A DNA stretch of 6,663 bases from Candidatus Nanopelagicales bacterium (GCA_018399515.1 JAGYOB010000353.1:1-6663), one strand, 5' to 3'; counted from the stretch's first letter, positions 1 to 6,154 are shown. Numbers and translations: made by a program. Notes: generated from the letters alone by a model not told the origin.

Positions 1-37
1 CCATCGGCGGCTGCCAGCCCTCGCGGTCTTCGGTCAC
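1..37 (-). CDS. Start of an unidentified downstream operon gene (partial, cut by window edge)
   Basis: Only about twelve codons are visible, so no function can be given. A GTG at 37-35 opens a frame reading MTEDREGWQPPM and runs off the window without a stop. The GTG overlaps the protease stop codon as GTGA, the same junction type as hypB/hucS, and a strong Shine-Dalgarno GGGAGG lies at 50-45 with a seven-base spacer. A competing ATG at 41-39 opens another frame (MGDRRPRGLAAAD), but it sits only three bases from that Shine-Dalgarno, too close for good initiation. I prefer the GTG. By context this is another hydrogenase accessory or maturation gene (inference). Confidence 0.5.
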   Translation of the reverse strand, partial: MTEDREGWQPPM

Positions 38-534
38 CCATCAGCCTCCCGTTCAAGGGGCTGTTGGCTGACGTCATGGGCGATCTCGTCTGCGATCTGC
101 TCGATCGCTTGTTGGACGGATTCGCTAAGGGGCTCACCGACCTCGAACGTCTCTCCTTCGACGAGCCATACGGTGACATCCTCGGGGTAGTCATCCTTCA
201 GCAGCCATTGGGCGAAGCCGAGAGCTTGATCCCAGCGGAATCGATGCAGATTGCCCTCAGGCGGTCGCAGGTCGGTGAGTTCCTCGCCGGGGACGCGATG
301 GATCGTCCCGGGTGGTACTCCGATGGTGGATGCGTCGATGAGGATGACGCGGCGGGCTCCACGCATCGCGAAGGCGACGTCCATGCCGGCGGTTCCACCG
401 TCGATGAGCCGCACGCCCGGCCGCAAGCCCTTCTCCGCAAGGAGCCGAACCAGGACCGGGCCTGCGGCATCATCACCACGCAGCAGGTTGCCGCACCCGA
501 CGATGAGCGTGTCGGTGTCGGGAGGCGCAAACAG
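34..534 (-). CDS. [NiFe]-hydrogenase maturation protease (HupD/HyaD/HybD family)
   Basis: This endopeptidase would cleave the C-terminal tail of the hydrogenase large subunit after nickel insertion, allowing the active site to close; it acts in the cytoplasm. Counting from the CTG at 534, it has 166 residues, normal for the family. The N-terminal motif LIVGCGNLLRGDDAAGP (10-26) is the family hallmark. The nickel-sensing ligands of E. coli HybD (E16, D62, H93) align with D22, D67 (in VILIDAS) and H97 (in NLHRF). It lies immediately downstream of hucL, its expected substrate. The start is odd: the frame is the same as hucL and runs straight on from the hucL TGA (543-541) with no ATG, GTG or TTG before the catalytic motif. 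The first such codon is a TTG at 426, which would delete the motif and the first metal ligand. I place the start at a CTG (534-532), ten bases after GGAGG (549-545). A one-base sequence error or stop readthrough are the alternatives. Function is well supported; the start is not. Confidence 0.82.
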   Translation of the reverse strand: MFAPPDTDTLIVGCGNLLRGDDAAGPVLVRLLAEKGLRPGVRLIDGGTAGMDVAFAMRGARRVILIDASTIGVPPGTIHRVPGEELTDLRPPEGNLHRFRWDQALGFAQWLLKDDYPEDVTVWLVEGETFEVGEPLSESVQQAIEQIADEIAHDVSQQPLEREADG

Positions 535-540
535 GGCGGA

Positions 541-2145
541 TCAGCCTCCACCCATGCGGAACTGGGCCAACTGCTTTCCAGTCTTGCCGTCGTAGGCGTG
601 CACTGTGCACACCAGGCACGAGTCGTAGCTGTGGGCGACCTGACCGAGTTCGACCGGGAAGTCCGGGTTCTCGATGGGGGTTCCCATGAACGCCTTCTCC
701 ATCGGGCCGACCGCATTCTCACCATCGCGAGGACCGATGTTCCACGCTGTGGGAGTGACCACCTGGTAGTTCGCGATCTTTCCGTTCTCGATCACGATCC
801 AGTCGGCCAATGCGCCGCGCGCGGCCTCGGTGGCTCCGAAGCCTTTGCCCTCAGCCAATTCCGCGGGCTTGGTGTAGAAGTCCGCATGCAGGTCCAATTC
901 ATTGAGCCAGCGCTGGACGTTTTTGAAGTACTTCGGTGCTTCATGAACGCGTGCCAGTACCCGGGTCATGACACTCGGCCCGATCTGGTCGATGACGTTC
1001 TTGATGAACGGGTCGTAGTCCTGATGTGCAGCGGCATCCGGACGAGCGGCCACCATCTGGCGGGCGAGCGGCCCGACCTCGAGAGGCACGTAGCCGAGGT
1101 CCGGCACGTCATAACGCGGTGCCTTCGCCCAGGTGTACTTGCCCTGCTTCTCACCCTCTGCGGGATCGATCGGATCGGTAACGCCCTCCCACGGGTGTCG
1201 CGCACCGGTGCCCTTGAAGAACGAGTGGGTGATGTCCTCGGTGACTCGAGCCTGATCGAAGTCGAAGTACTGCCCGTTCGCGTAAATCCCGGCGCGTGAC
1301 TGCAGGGCGGCATTGCGTCCATCGACGGTGGGGTTGGTGTACAGATCAGGATCCAAGAAGGTGCCCGTCGCCAGGTAGCTGTCGTAGCCGACGCCGTACT
1401 TGTCCAATCCGATCTCCTGAGCCCAGCGCAGGAAGAAGGCGCAGTCGCTGTTGTACTGCGACTCGTTCTCGTTCATCCATGCCAGGACGTCGTCCCAGGT
1501 CTTGTTCTCCAGCCACCGATCGACGGAGCAACCGAGCCATTCATTTTCGAGCCACTCACGCCCCCAGTGTTCGAGGATCGATAGCGAGCGGGTGACGTCG
1601 CTCAGGGTCGGGGCGCACATCACGCCACCGGGGATCATGAACGACGAGTGCGGCCACTGCCCACCGAAGATCGCGTAGATCTCCACCGGCAACTGTGACA
1701 TCGTCACGCCCTTTTGGTACGACGTGCCGACATAAGGAGCGAAACGGCGGCTGGCTTCTTCATAGCCGGGCGCGCTTGCATATTGCGCGGCGGTGAGGTC
1801 GGGTCCCATGATCGCGTAGAACCACCGCGGGATGCTCTGTAGCGTCTCGCAGGCCTGGGCGATGTTGCGGACCCGGGTCGCGTTCGGTGGCACATATGTC
1901 TGCCATGCCGTGTCGAGTGCATAGCAGGCCTTGTACAGGTGGCTACCACCGCAGATGCCGCAGATGCGCGGGGTCATGATGAGACCGGCCTGGGGATCCT
2001 TGCCCTTCAGGATGATCTCGAAACCGCGGAACATCGCCGCGGTGGTCCACGCGTCGGTGACAACTCCGTCGGTGATGGTCACTCGGACATCCAGGTCGCC
2101 TTCGACCTGCCCGAGCGGGCTGACATTGAGGTCCATGGTGCTCAT
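541..2145 (-). CDS. hucL: [NiFe]-hydrogenase large subunit, group 2a Huc type
   Basis: Catalytic subunit, 534 residues, that oxidises H2 at a Ni-Fe(CN)2(CO) centre. The four nickel/iron cysteines are present: C62 and C65 in RICGICGGSH (L1 motif, 60-69), and C510 and C513 in DSCLVCTVH (508-516). The N-terminal motif reads SPLGQVEGDLDV (9-20); the usual arginine before VEG is glutamine here, while E15 is kept. Eighteen residues follow H516, so maturation should cut after H516, consistent with a protease gene directly downstream. Many segments resemble the Mycobacterium smegmatis HucL sequence as I remember it, including AAMFRGFEIIL, YAIFGGQWPHSSFM, LGCSVDRWLENKTW and the C-terminal region, which places it in the actinobacterial group 2a branch. 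The ATG at 2145 has GGAGA eight bases upstream. It follows hucS by 31 bases. An alternative start is M4. The group 2a call rests on memory of homologues; hydrogenase identity itself is certain. Confidence 0.95.
   Translation of the reverse strand: MSTMDLNVSPLGQVEGDLDVRVTITDGVVTDAWTTAAMFRGFEIILKGKDPQAGLIMTPRICGICGGSHLYKACYALDTAWQTYVPPNATRVRNIAQACETLQSIPRWFYAIMGPDLTAAQYASAPGYEEASRRFAPYVGTSYQKGVTMSQLPVEIYAIFGGQWPHSSFMIPGGVMCAPTLSDVTRSLSILEHWGREWLENEWLGCSVDRWLENKTWDDVLAWMNENESQYNSDCAFFLRWAQEIGLDKYGVGYDSYLATGTFLDPDLYTNPTVDGRNAALQSRAGIYANGQYFDFDQARVTEDITHSFFKGTGARHPWEGVTDPIDPAEGEKQGKYTWAKAPRYDVPDLGYVPLEVGPLARQMVAARPDAAAHQDYDPFIKNVIDQIGPSVMTRVLARVHEAPKYFKNVQRWLNELDLHADFYTKPAELAEGKGFGATEAARGALADWIVIENGKIANYQVVTPTAWNIGPRDGENAVGPMEKAFMGTPIENPDFPVELGQVAHSYDSCLVCTVHAYDGKTGKQLAQFRMGGG
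545..549 (-). promoter_or_regulatory. Shine-Dalgarno at the end of hucL, for the protease
   Basis: GGAGG lies in the last sense codons of hucL, just before its TGA. It is ten bases ahead of the in-frame CTG at 534-532. The ten-base string GGAGGCTGAT here recurs exactly 500 bases further on, at the junction of the protease with the next gene, where it serves a normal GTG start. This supports translation beginning near this point, not stop readthrough. Confidence 0.45.
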
Positions 2146-2176
2146 GAATGGTTCTCCAGTTTCGCTCGGTGGGTGA

Positions 2177-3151
2177 TCAGACGACGAACATGTCTTCTTT
2201 AGACCACTGCGGTGCCACAGCGCGCGACAGTCCGGCCAGTGCCATGTAGGAGGCGGGGTCCATGCCGGTCGGTTCGTCCTTGGGTATGACGCCGGCGACC
2301 TTCTGCGTCTTGAAGACCGTGCCCTGCTCGAGGTCTCCGAAGGGGAAGCCAGGCTCGGTGCATCCGGTGCAGGGATGACCGGCGCGGGTCTTGGAGGACT
2401 GCCGGTTCCACAGGATGCGGTTGCACGGCGAGTGCGTCATCGGGCCGCGGCACCCGAACTCATAGAACAGGCAGCCGGTGCGCATCCCCTGGCCGAAACT
2501 CGGCGGATCCTGCTTGTAGTTGTAGAACTGCACGCGGGTGCAGCCGGTCTGGGTGAACGTCGTGAAGAACGTCCGCGGTCGGTGCATCTCGTCGAGGTCG
2601 AGATCCTTAGCGCGCCCGGCGGCCAGGGCGACGATGATCTGACTGATCCAGTCGGGGTGGGCTGGACAACCGGGGATGTTGATGACCGGAAGACCGAGTT
2701 TGGAGGTGAAGTCCGGTCCGAGGAAGCCACCCTTGGCGCCGCCCCGATCGAACTGCAGGCCACGGCTCTCTGAGGGGTTCGGGGGCACGGCAGGCAGGCC
2801 ACCCCACGTCGCGCAGTCACCGATGGCGACGACGATGCCCGCCTTCGGTGCGATATCGCGAACCCATTCCATCATCGGGCGCTCAGCGAACATGTCATAA
2901 CGTCCGGTGCCGTTCGGGCCTTCGATGACGGTGCCCTCGAAGACGAAGATGTCGATCTCCTTCTCGCCCTTGGCGTAGGACCAGAAGATGTCCTGTGCTG
3001 CCTTACCCAACTCCATGGACAGGGTCGGGTGGTAGACGATCTCCAGCCCGAAGTCGACGATGAGGTCGACGACCGAGGGTTCGGATGCATTGATGAATGA
3101 CATGGTGTTGCCGCTGCAGGCTCCACCCTGGAACCAAAGCACGGATGTCAC
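2177..3151 (-). CDS. hucS: [NiFe]-hydrogenase small subunit with three three-cysteine cluster sites, Huc type
   Basis: Electron-transfer subunit, 324 residues, carrying three Fe-S clusters away from the active site. Cluster ligands by position: proximal C12, C113 (GDCATWGG) and C162 (PGCPAHPDW), with N15 where the canonical CxxC has its second Cys; distal C204, C227 and C234, with Q201 where the canonical His ligand sits; medial C243, C261 and C264. Each site thus has three Cys, consistent with [3Fe-4S] clusters as I recall being reported for M. smegmatis Huc. There is no twin-arginine signal and no C-terminal membrane helix, so it is not an exported type. The C-terminus APQWSKEDMFVV is Huc-like. 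The start is the GTG at 3151-3149, four bases after AGGAGG (3161-3156), giving MTSVLWFQGGACSGN. It overlaps the hypB stop as GTGA. A longer frame from 3313 would only read through hypB in another frame and adds no family sequence. Confidence 0.94.
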   Translation of the reverse strand: MTSVLWFQGGACSGNTMSFINASEPSVVDLIVDFGLEIVYHPTLSMELGKAAQDIFWSYAKGEKEIDIFVFEGTVIEGPNGTGRYDMFAERPMMEWVRDIAPKAGIVVAIGDCATWGGLPAVPPNPSESRGLQFDRGGAKGGFLGPDFTSKLGLPVINIPGCPAHPDWISQIIVALAAGRAKDLDLDEMHRPRTFFTTFTQTGCTRVQFYNYKQDPPSFGQGMRTGCLFYEFGCRGPMTHSPCNRILWNRQSSKTRAGHPCTGCTEPGFPFGDLEQGTVFKTQKVAGVIPKDEPTGMDPASYMALAGLSRAVAPQWSKEDMFVV

Positions 3152-3837
3152 GGTGCCTCCTGTGTGGTGAACTGTTTCGCCGCAGCGGCCGCCCCGGCGA
3201 GGAGGTGATCGAGGATCTCGTCGAGTCCCGCCCCCGTGCGGGCCGAGGTCTCGATCACAGGTGCATTCGGGTTTGTCGCCCGCACTGCGGCGAAGGCGGC
3301 CTCCCGATTCCATTCCACGGCGGTAGCGAGGTCGGTTTTGGTGACCACGACGACATCCGCGGATTGGAAGATATGGGGGTATTTCACCGGCTTGTCCTCA
3401 CCCTCGGTCACGCTCAACAGCGCGACGCGGGTGTCTTCTCCGAGATCGAAGCCGCTCGGACAGACGAGGTTGCCGACGTTCTCGATGATCAGGAGGTCAA
3501 GGTCGCTGATATCCCAGCCGGTCAGGTGGCCGGCGATCATGTCTGCCTCGAGATGGCACATGCCCTCGGTGACGATCTGGCGAACAGGCGCCCCTGAGCG
3601 GGCGAGGCGCTGGGCGTCGTTATCGGTGGCGCAGTCGCCGACGAGGGCTGCGACCGTGAGGCCACGATCCCTTGCCCGGCCCAGGCTGGCCTCGAGGAGA
3701 GCGGTTTTGCCCGTCCCCGGGGAGGACACCCAATTGCTGACGGCGACCCCGGCCTCATCGAAAGTCTGGCGCAGGGTCGCGGCGAGGGTGTCGTTCTTGG
3801 CGAGGATGCCCTTCTTCAGATCCAGGATCCGGCTCAT
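3148..3837 (-). CDS. hypB: Hydrogenase nickel-incorporation GTPase HypB
   Basis: SIMIBI-class GTPase of 229 residues that works with HypA to insert nickel into the hydrogenase large-subunit precursor in the cytoplasm. The Walker A loop is SSPGTGKT (38-45). The metal site at the dimer interface is visible as C94-H95 (GMCHLEADM) and C126 (ENVGNLVCP). The guanine-specificity motif is TKTD (166-169), and SAR at 198-200 fits the G5 loop. The protein lacks both the N-terminal CxxCGC nickel site of E. coli HypB and a His-rich stretch, so it should be a pure delivery GTPase without nickel storage (inference). The start ATG (3837-3835) overlaps the hypA stop as ATGA, with a G-run (GGGGGG) about five bases upstream as Shine-Dalgarno. 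Its stop overlaps the hucS GTG. Confidence 0.95.
   Translation of the reverse strand: MSRILDLKKGILAKNDTLAATLRQTFDEAGVAVSNWVSSPGTGKTALLEASLGRARDRGLTVAALVGDCATDNDAQRLARSGAPVRQIVTEGMCHLEADMIAGHLTGWDISDLDLLIIENVGNLVCPSGFDLGEDTRVALLSVTEGEDKPVKYPHIFQSADVVVVTKTDLATAVEWNREAAFAAVRATNPNAPVIETSARTGAGLDEILDHLLAGAAAAAKQFTTQEAP
3156..3161 (-). promoter_or_regulatory. Shine-Dalgarno fixing the hucS GTG start
   Basis: AGGAGG on the minus strand lies inside the last codons of hypB, four bases ahead of the GTG at 3151. With the GTGA overlap of hypB and hucS it decides the start and suggests translational coupling of the two genes. Confidence 0.7.
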
Positions 3838-4202
3838 ACACGCCCCCCGGTGACCACCGGCTCATCGAGAACGATCTGGGTTACCTCGAGTTCCTTGCCC
3901 GCGATGATGTCCGCTGTGGGTTGGCCGCACTGGGAGCAGGCGAAACCGGTCGTGCCCTCGAGTGTCGTATCGCGCTCGCAGGACGAGCAGTGCACGGTGA
4001 CGGGTACACGCTCGATCATGAGCACAGCGTCGGCGAGCGGCGTGCTGTCGGCCGCGACCTCGTAGGCGAACTGCAGCGCGTCAGGGACGACACCTGAAAG
4101 CGCGCCGATCCGCACCCGCACCTCGTTCACCCGCGGTGGCTCAGCGGGCAGCGCCTCCACCACGGTGGTGACGATGGCATGCGCGACGGACAGTTCGTGC
4201 AT
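3834..4202 (-). CDS. hypA: Hydrogenase nickel-insertion protein HypA
   Basis: Small metallochaperone of 122 residues that binds nickel at its N-terminus and passes it, with HypB, to the large-subunit precursor. The family start MHELS is intact, with H2 and E3 as nickel ligands, followed by the conserved VRVRIGALSGVVPDAL region (28-43). The structural zinc site is two CxxC pairs: C72/C75 (HCSSC) and C89/C92 (CSQC). Length is normal for the family. It starts six bases after the stop of the DUF1641-like gene and overlaps hypB by four bases, so the three genes are surely co-transcribed. The ATG at 4202 is fixed by the need for His at position 2. The upstream ribosome-binding site is weak (GGGTG), so translation may depend on coupling to the gene before it (inference). 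Confidence 0.96.
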   Translation of the reverse strand: MHELSVAHAIVTTVVEALPAEPPRVNEVRVRIGALSGVVPDALQFAYEVAADSTPLADAVLMIERVPVTVHCSSCERDTTLEGTTGFACSQCGQPTADIIAGKELEVTQIVLDEPVVTGGRV

Positions 4203-4208
4203 CGTGAA

Positions 4209-4742
4209 TCAGGCACCCGCCCGGCTCTGCTTCTGGCCGAAGGACTTGGCGAAGGTGATGAGAAATGCCAGCGTCTCCTGAACCTGCGGGTCCTTCAGTT
4301 CGCGCAGGAGCGCGAAGACCGAGCCAACCTGCACCTGCTGGCCTCGGGTGGCCTGATCGGCTGCCACTGCGGCCTCGCCGAATCGCCCGATGACCTCGAC
4401 GACCTCAGGGCGAAGGACAGCTGAATCGAGGAGCCCGGTGATGGAGTCGGCTCGACTGGCCAGGACCGGTGCGAGCGGTGCTAGCTCAGCCAGCGACCCG
4501 ATGGCCTCACCGATTCTCCCCGGACCGCCGTCTTCGGAGTCCGCACGCAGTTGACGGATGCTCGCATTGATGTTGTCGGTGATCTCCGGGCCGCGCTCGA
4601 GCAGCAGGGTGCCCATGGAGGCGAGGGCTGCCAGCGTCGGCGCATTGGCCACGATCATGGCCAGCGATTCACGGACTTCGGGGTCGGCCAGCATCTGGTC
4701 GAGGGGGTCGGTCTGGGTGGGAACATCCGGGCTGAGGGTCAC
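4209..4742 (-). CDS. DUF1641-like protein, candidate HucM-type hydrogenase scaffold subunit
   Basis: A 177-residue, mostly helical protein with no enzymatic motif, no cysteine and no signal peptide. Helical stretches appear at about 14-60 (with a hydrophobic core around ESLAMIVANAPTLAALASM, 26-44), 77-125 and 138-170; a Gly/Asp-rich hinge lies near 68-76. The C-terminal pattern LLRELKDPQVQETLAFLITF (145-164) followed by AKSFG resembles DUF1641 proteins, which often sit beside formate dehydrogenases and hydrogenases (family recall). In M. smegmatis, Huc has a third subunit, HucM, of similar size, encoded next to hucS, that scaffolds the oligomer and gives quinone access to the small subunit. 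I infer that this protein plays that role, but I cannot align the two here. It is the first gene of the operon, starts at GTG 4742-4740 with GGAGGT (4753-4748) five bases upstream, and ends six bases before hypA. The hydrophobic segment at 26-49 could be misread as a membrane helix. Confidence 0.65.
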   Translation of the reverse strand: MTLSPDVPTQTDPLDQMLADPEVRESLAMIVANAPTLAALASMGTLLLERGPEITDNINASIRQLRADSEDGGPGRIGEAIGSLAELAPLAPVLASRADSITGLLDSAVLRPEVVEVIGRFGEAAVAADQATRGQQVQVGSVFALLRELKDPQVQETLAFLITFAKSFGQKQSRAGA

Positions 4743-4747
4743 CGGCT

Positions 4748-4753
4748 ACCTCC
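4748..4753 (-). promoter_or_regulatory. Shine-Dalgarno of the first hydrogenase-operon gene
   Basis: GGAGGT on the minus strand, five bases ahead of the GTG at 4742-4740, supports that non-ATG start. Confidence 0.65.
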
Positions 4754-4831
4754 GGGGGACGACGAATGTAGTGAAGCCGACATTAGAGGTTGTGGAGCCA
4801 AACCGGTGGGGAAACGCCAAAGTCGTGCATT

Positions 4832-4848
4832 GAACAAGGATCGAACAA
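4832..4848. repeat. Two GAACAA direct repeats, 11-base period, in the promoter gap
   Basis: GAACAA occurs at 4832-4837 and again at 4843-4848 on the plus strand (TTGTTC on the coding strand). A period of 11 bases puts both copies on the same face of the helix, as in tandem regulator sites. Six-base repeats also arise by chance, so the regulatory reading is speculative. Confidence 0.25.
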
Positions 4849-4849
4849 C

Positions 4850-4866
4850 CTCGATAACGCATCGAG
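4850..4866 (-). terminator. Small inverted repeat after the methyltransferase stop, possible weak terminator
   Basis: CTCGAT and ATCGAG form a perfect six-base-pair stem with a five-base loop, starting five bases after the methyltransferase stop codon. The transcript continues GTTGTTC rather than a true U-run, and the stem is short and not GC-rich, so intrinsic termination would be weak. It may equally be a protein-binding palindrome or chance. Confidence 0.22.
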
Positions 4867-4871
4867 CCTGT

Positions 4872-6131
4872 TCACGCGTCGGGCATGCGGCCCCATGCTT
4901 CGCCGGATACGCGCAGGGGAATCCCCGACCTGCCGTTCTCGCCGAGTTTCACGCCCAGGATCTGGTGCAACTGGATCGTGTTGATCTCGAACCCGAGGCG
5001 CGACGCGGCCATGTACAGCCGCCAGACCCGTGCGGTCGACAATCCGGCCTCGGCGACGCAGGTGTCCCAGTTCGCCTCGAGGTTGGCGCACCACCGGGCG
5101 AGGGTGAGGGCGTAGTGCTCGCGCAGGTTCTCGTCGTGACGGATCTCGAACCCGGCGTCGTTCATCGCGCTGATGATCAAGCCCGGTGAGGACAACTCAC
5201 CGTCGGGGAACACGTATCTATTAATGAACGACCGCCGGTAATGCGACGGTTCGGAGCCGTCGGGCCGGGTGATCATGTGGTTGAGCAGACGACCCTCGGG
5301 GCGCAGCCGCGACAGCAGGAACGTGAAGTAGGAGTGGTAGTTCGCCCGGCCGATGTGCTCGGTCAGCCCGATGGAACTGACCGCATCGAAGCCGGTCTCG
5401 TGCACATCGCGATAGTCGCTGAACCGGATCTGGGCACTGTCGGTCAAGCCGGCATCCTCGATGGCCTGCTGGCCCCACTGCGCCTGCTGCTTGCTCAGCG
5501 TCACCCCGATCGCGTGCACGCCGTAGTTCTTCACCGCGTGCAGCACCATGCCGCCCCAGCCGCACCCCACGTCGAGCAGCCGCATTCCTGGACGCAGCCC
5601 GAGTTTGCGACACACCAGGTCGAACTTCTCTTCCTGGGCGGTTTCGAGGGACGCATCCGCGGTGGGGAATACCGCGCACGTGTACGCCATCGATGGGCCG
5701 AGCACATGGGCGTAGAACCGGTTGGACACGTCGTAGTGGTGGTGTATCGCCTCGGCATCGCGACCCTTCGAATGCCGCTTGCCGCGCAGGCGCCGCTCCA
5801 GGGCAGGCGGTTCGGGTCGGGCGAGTGCGAACGAAGCGAACTCGCGCGCCAACCTCGCCTTGTCCGCCACCGACAGGTGATCCAGTGGCAGCGGGAACAT
5901 CCGGCGCAATGCCTCGTAGGCATCGCCGTGGATTTCCAGGTCGCCGTTGACATAGGCCCGGGAGAGGCCCAACTGGTTGGGTGAACCGGCGATGTACTGC
6001 ACCGCGCGAGGATTCTTGATTTCCAAGGACACCTCGGCGCCGTCCATCCCGACGCTCGATCCGTCGTAGGCGCGAAACCCGACTCCGCGTTCTGGGGGGA
6101 CGACGAGGGCGAAGGCGCGTGCAAGATCCAT
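4872..6131 (-). CDS. tmsB: Cyclopropane-synthase-family fatty acid methyltransferase (TmsB/BfaB/UfaA1 type)
   Basis: SAM-dependent methyltransferase, 419 residues, predicted to methylate a cis double bond of a phospholipid-bound acyl chain (oleoyl to a 10-methylene product). The SAM-binding motif LDVGCGWGG is at 186-194, preceded by the family helix HYDVSNRFY (132-140). The active-site bicarbonate ligands known from E. coli Cfa and mycobacterial CmaA1 are all in place: C152 (YTCAVF), E258 (GLTEHIG), H285 and I287 (NHMI), and Y340 (EHYALTL). The roughly 130-residue N-terminal extension before the catalytic domain fits the Cfa/UfaA1 type, not the short mycolic-acid CmaA type. Only 23 bases separate it from the FAD oxidoreductase upstream, the gene pair known for 10-methylstearic acid formation (tmsA-tmsB, also bfaA-bfaB). 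The ATG at 6131 is preceded by AGGAG at an unusually long 14-base spacing; an ATG at 6143 with better spacing is out of frame. True cyclopropane synthase activity is the alternative. Confidence 0.85.
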   Translation of the reverse strand: MDLARAFALVVPPERGVGFRAYDGSSVGMDGAEVSLEIKNPRAVQYIAGSPNQLGLSRAYVNGDLEIHGDAYEALRRMFPLPLDHLSVADKARLAREFASFALARPEPPALERRLRGKRHSKGRDAEAIHHHYDVSNRFYAHVLGPSMAYTCAVFPTADASLETAQEEKFDLVCRKLGLRPGMRLLDVGCGWGGMVLHAVKNYGVHAIGVTLSKQQAQWGQQAIEDAGLTDSAQIRFSDYRDVHETGFDAVSSIGLTEHIGRANYHSYFTFLLSRLRPEGRLLNHMITRPDGSEPSHYRRSFINRYVFPDGELSSPGLIISAMNDAGFEIRHDENLREHYALTLARWCANLEANWDTCVAEAGLSTARVWRLYMAASRLGFEINTIQLHQILGVKLGENGRSGIPLRVSGEAWGRMPDA

Positions 6132-6154
6132 GGCGGAAAACCATACTCCTGGCC

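Larger units (their letters stand above)
4743..4871 (-). promoter_or_regulatory. Intergenic gap likely holding the hydrogenase operon promoter
   Basis: This is the only non-coding gap of any size in the window, between the methyltransferase stop and the first hydrogenase-operon gene. It is visibly richer in A and T than the flanking genes. No convincing pair of -35 and -10 boxes at 16-18 base spacing was found: TAATGT near 4786-4781 could be a -10 box, but no matching -35 was seen. The location in front of seven co-directional, mostly overlapping genes is the main argument. It also contains the inverted repeat and direct repeat listed separately. Confidence 0.4.

Noticed and set aside
34..426. 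Short protease version starting at TTG 426
   Set aside because: It would lack the GNLLRGDD motif and the first metal ligand, which are present in frame just upstream.
541..543. The hucL TGA as a selenocysteine codon
   Set aside because: It lies well after the cysteine motifs and the maturation cleavage site, with no catalytic role possible there and no evident SECIS-like hairpin.
64..1299. 411-codon open frame on the plus strand, opposite hucL and the protease gene
   Set aside because: It lies antisense to two clearly recognised genes and shows no family features; it spans the hucL/protease boundary, and long antisense frames are common in GC-rich genes.
3152..3313. N-terminal extension of the small subunit by 54 codons
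   Set aside because: It overlaps hypB in another frame, is Arg/Gly-rich, contains no twin-arginine signal sequence, and the GTG at 3151 has a strong Shine-Dalgarno and a family-like N-terminus.
3236..3853. 205-codon plus-strand frame opposite hypB
   Set aside because: Low-complexity Ser/Arg-rich translation, antisense to an intact hypB.
4783..5094. 103-codon minus-strand frame covering the gap and the end of the methyltransferase
   Set aside because: Out of frame with the methyltransferase C-terminus, Arg-rich, no Shine-Dalgarno or family resemblance; the gap itself looks non-coding.
5241..5984. 247-codon plus-strand frame opposite the methyltransferase
   Set aside because: Antisense shadow with no recognisable domain.
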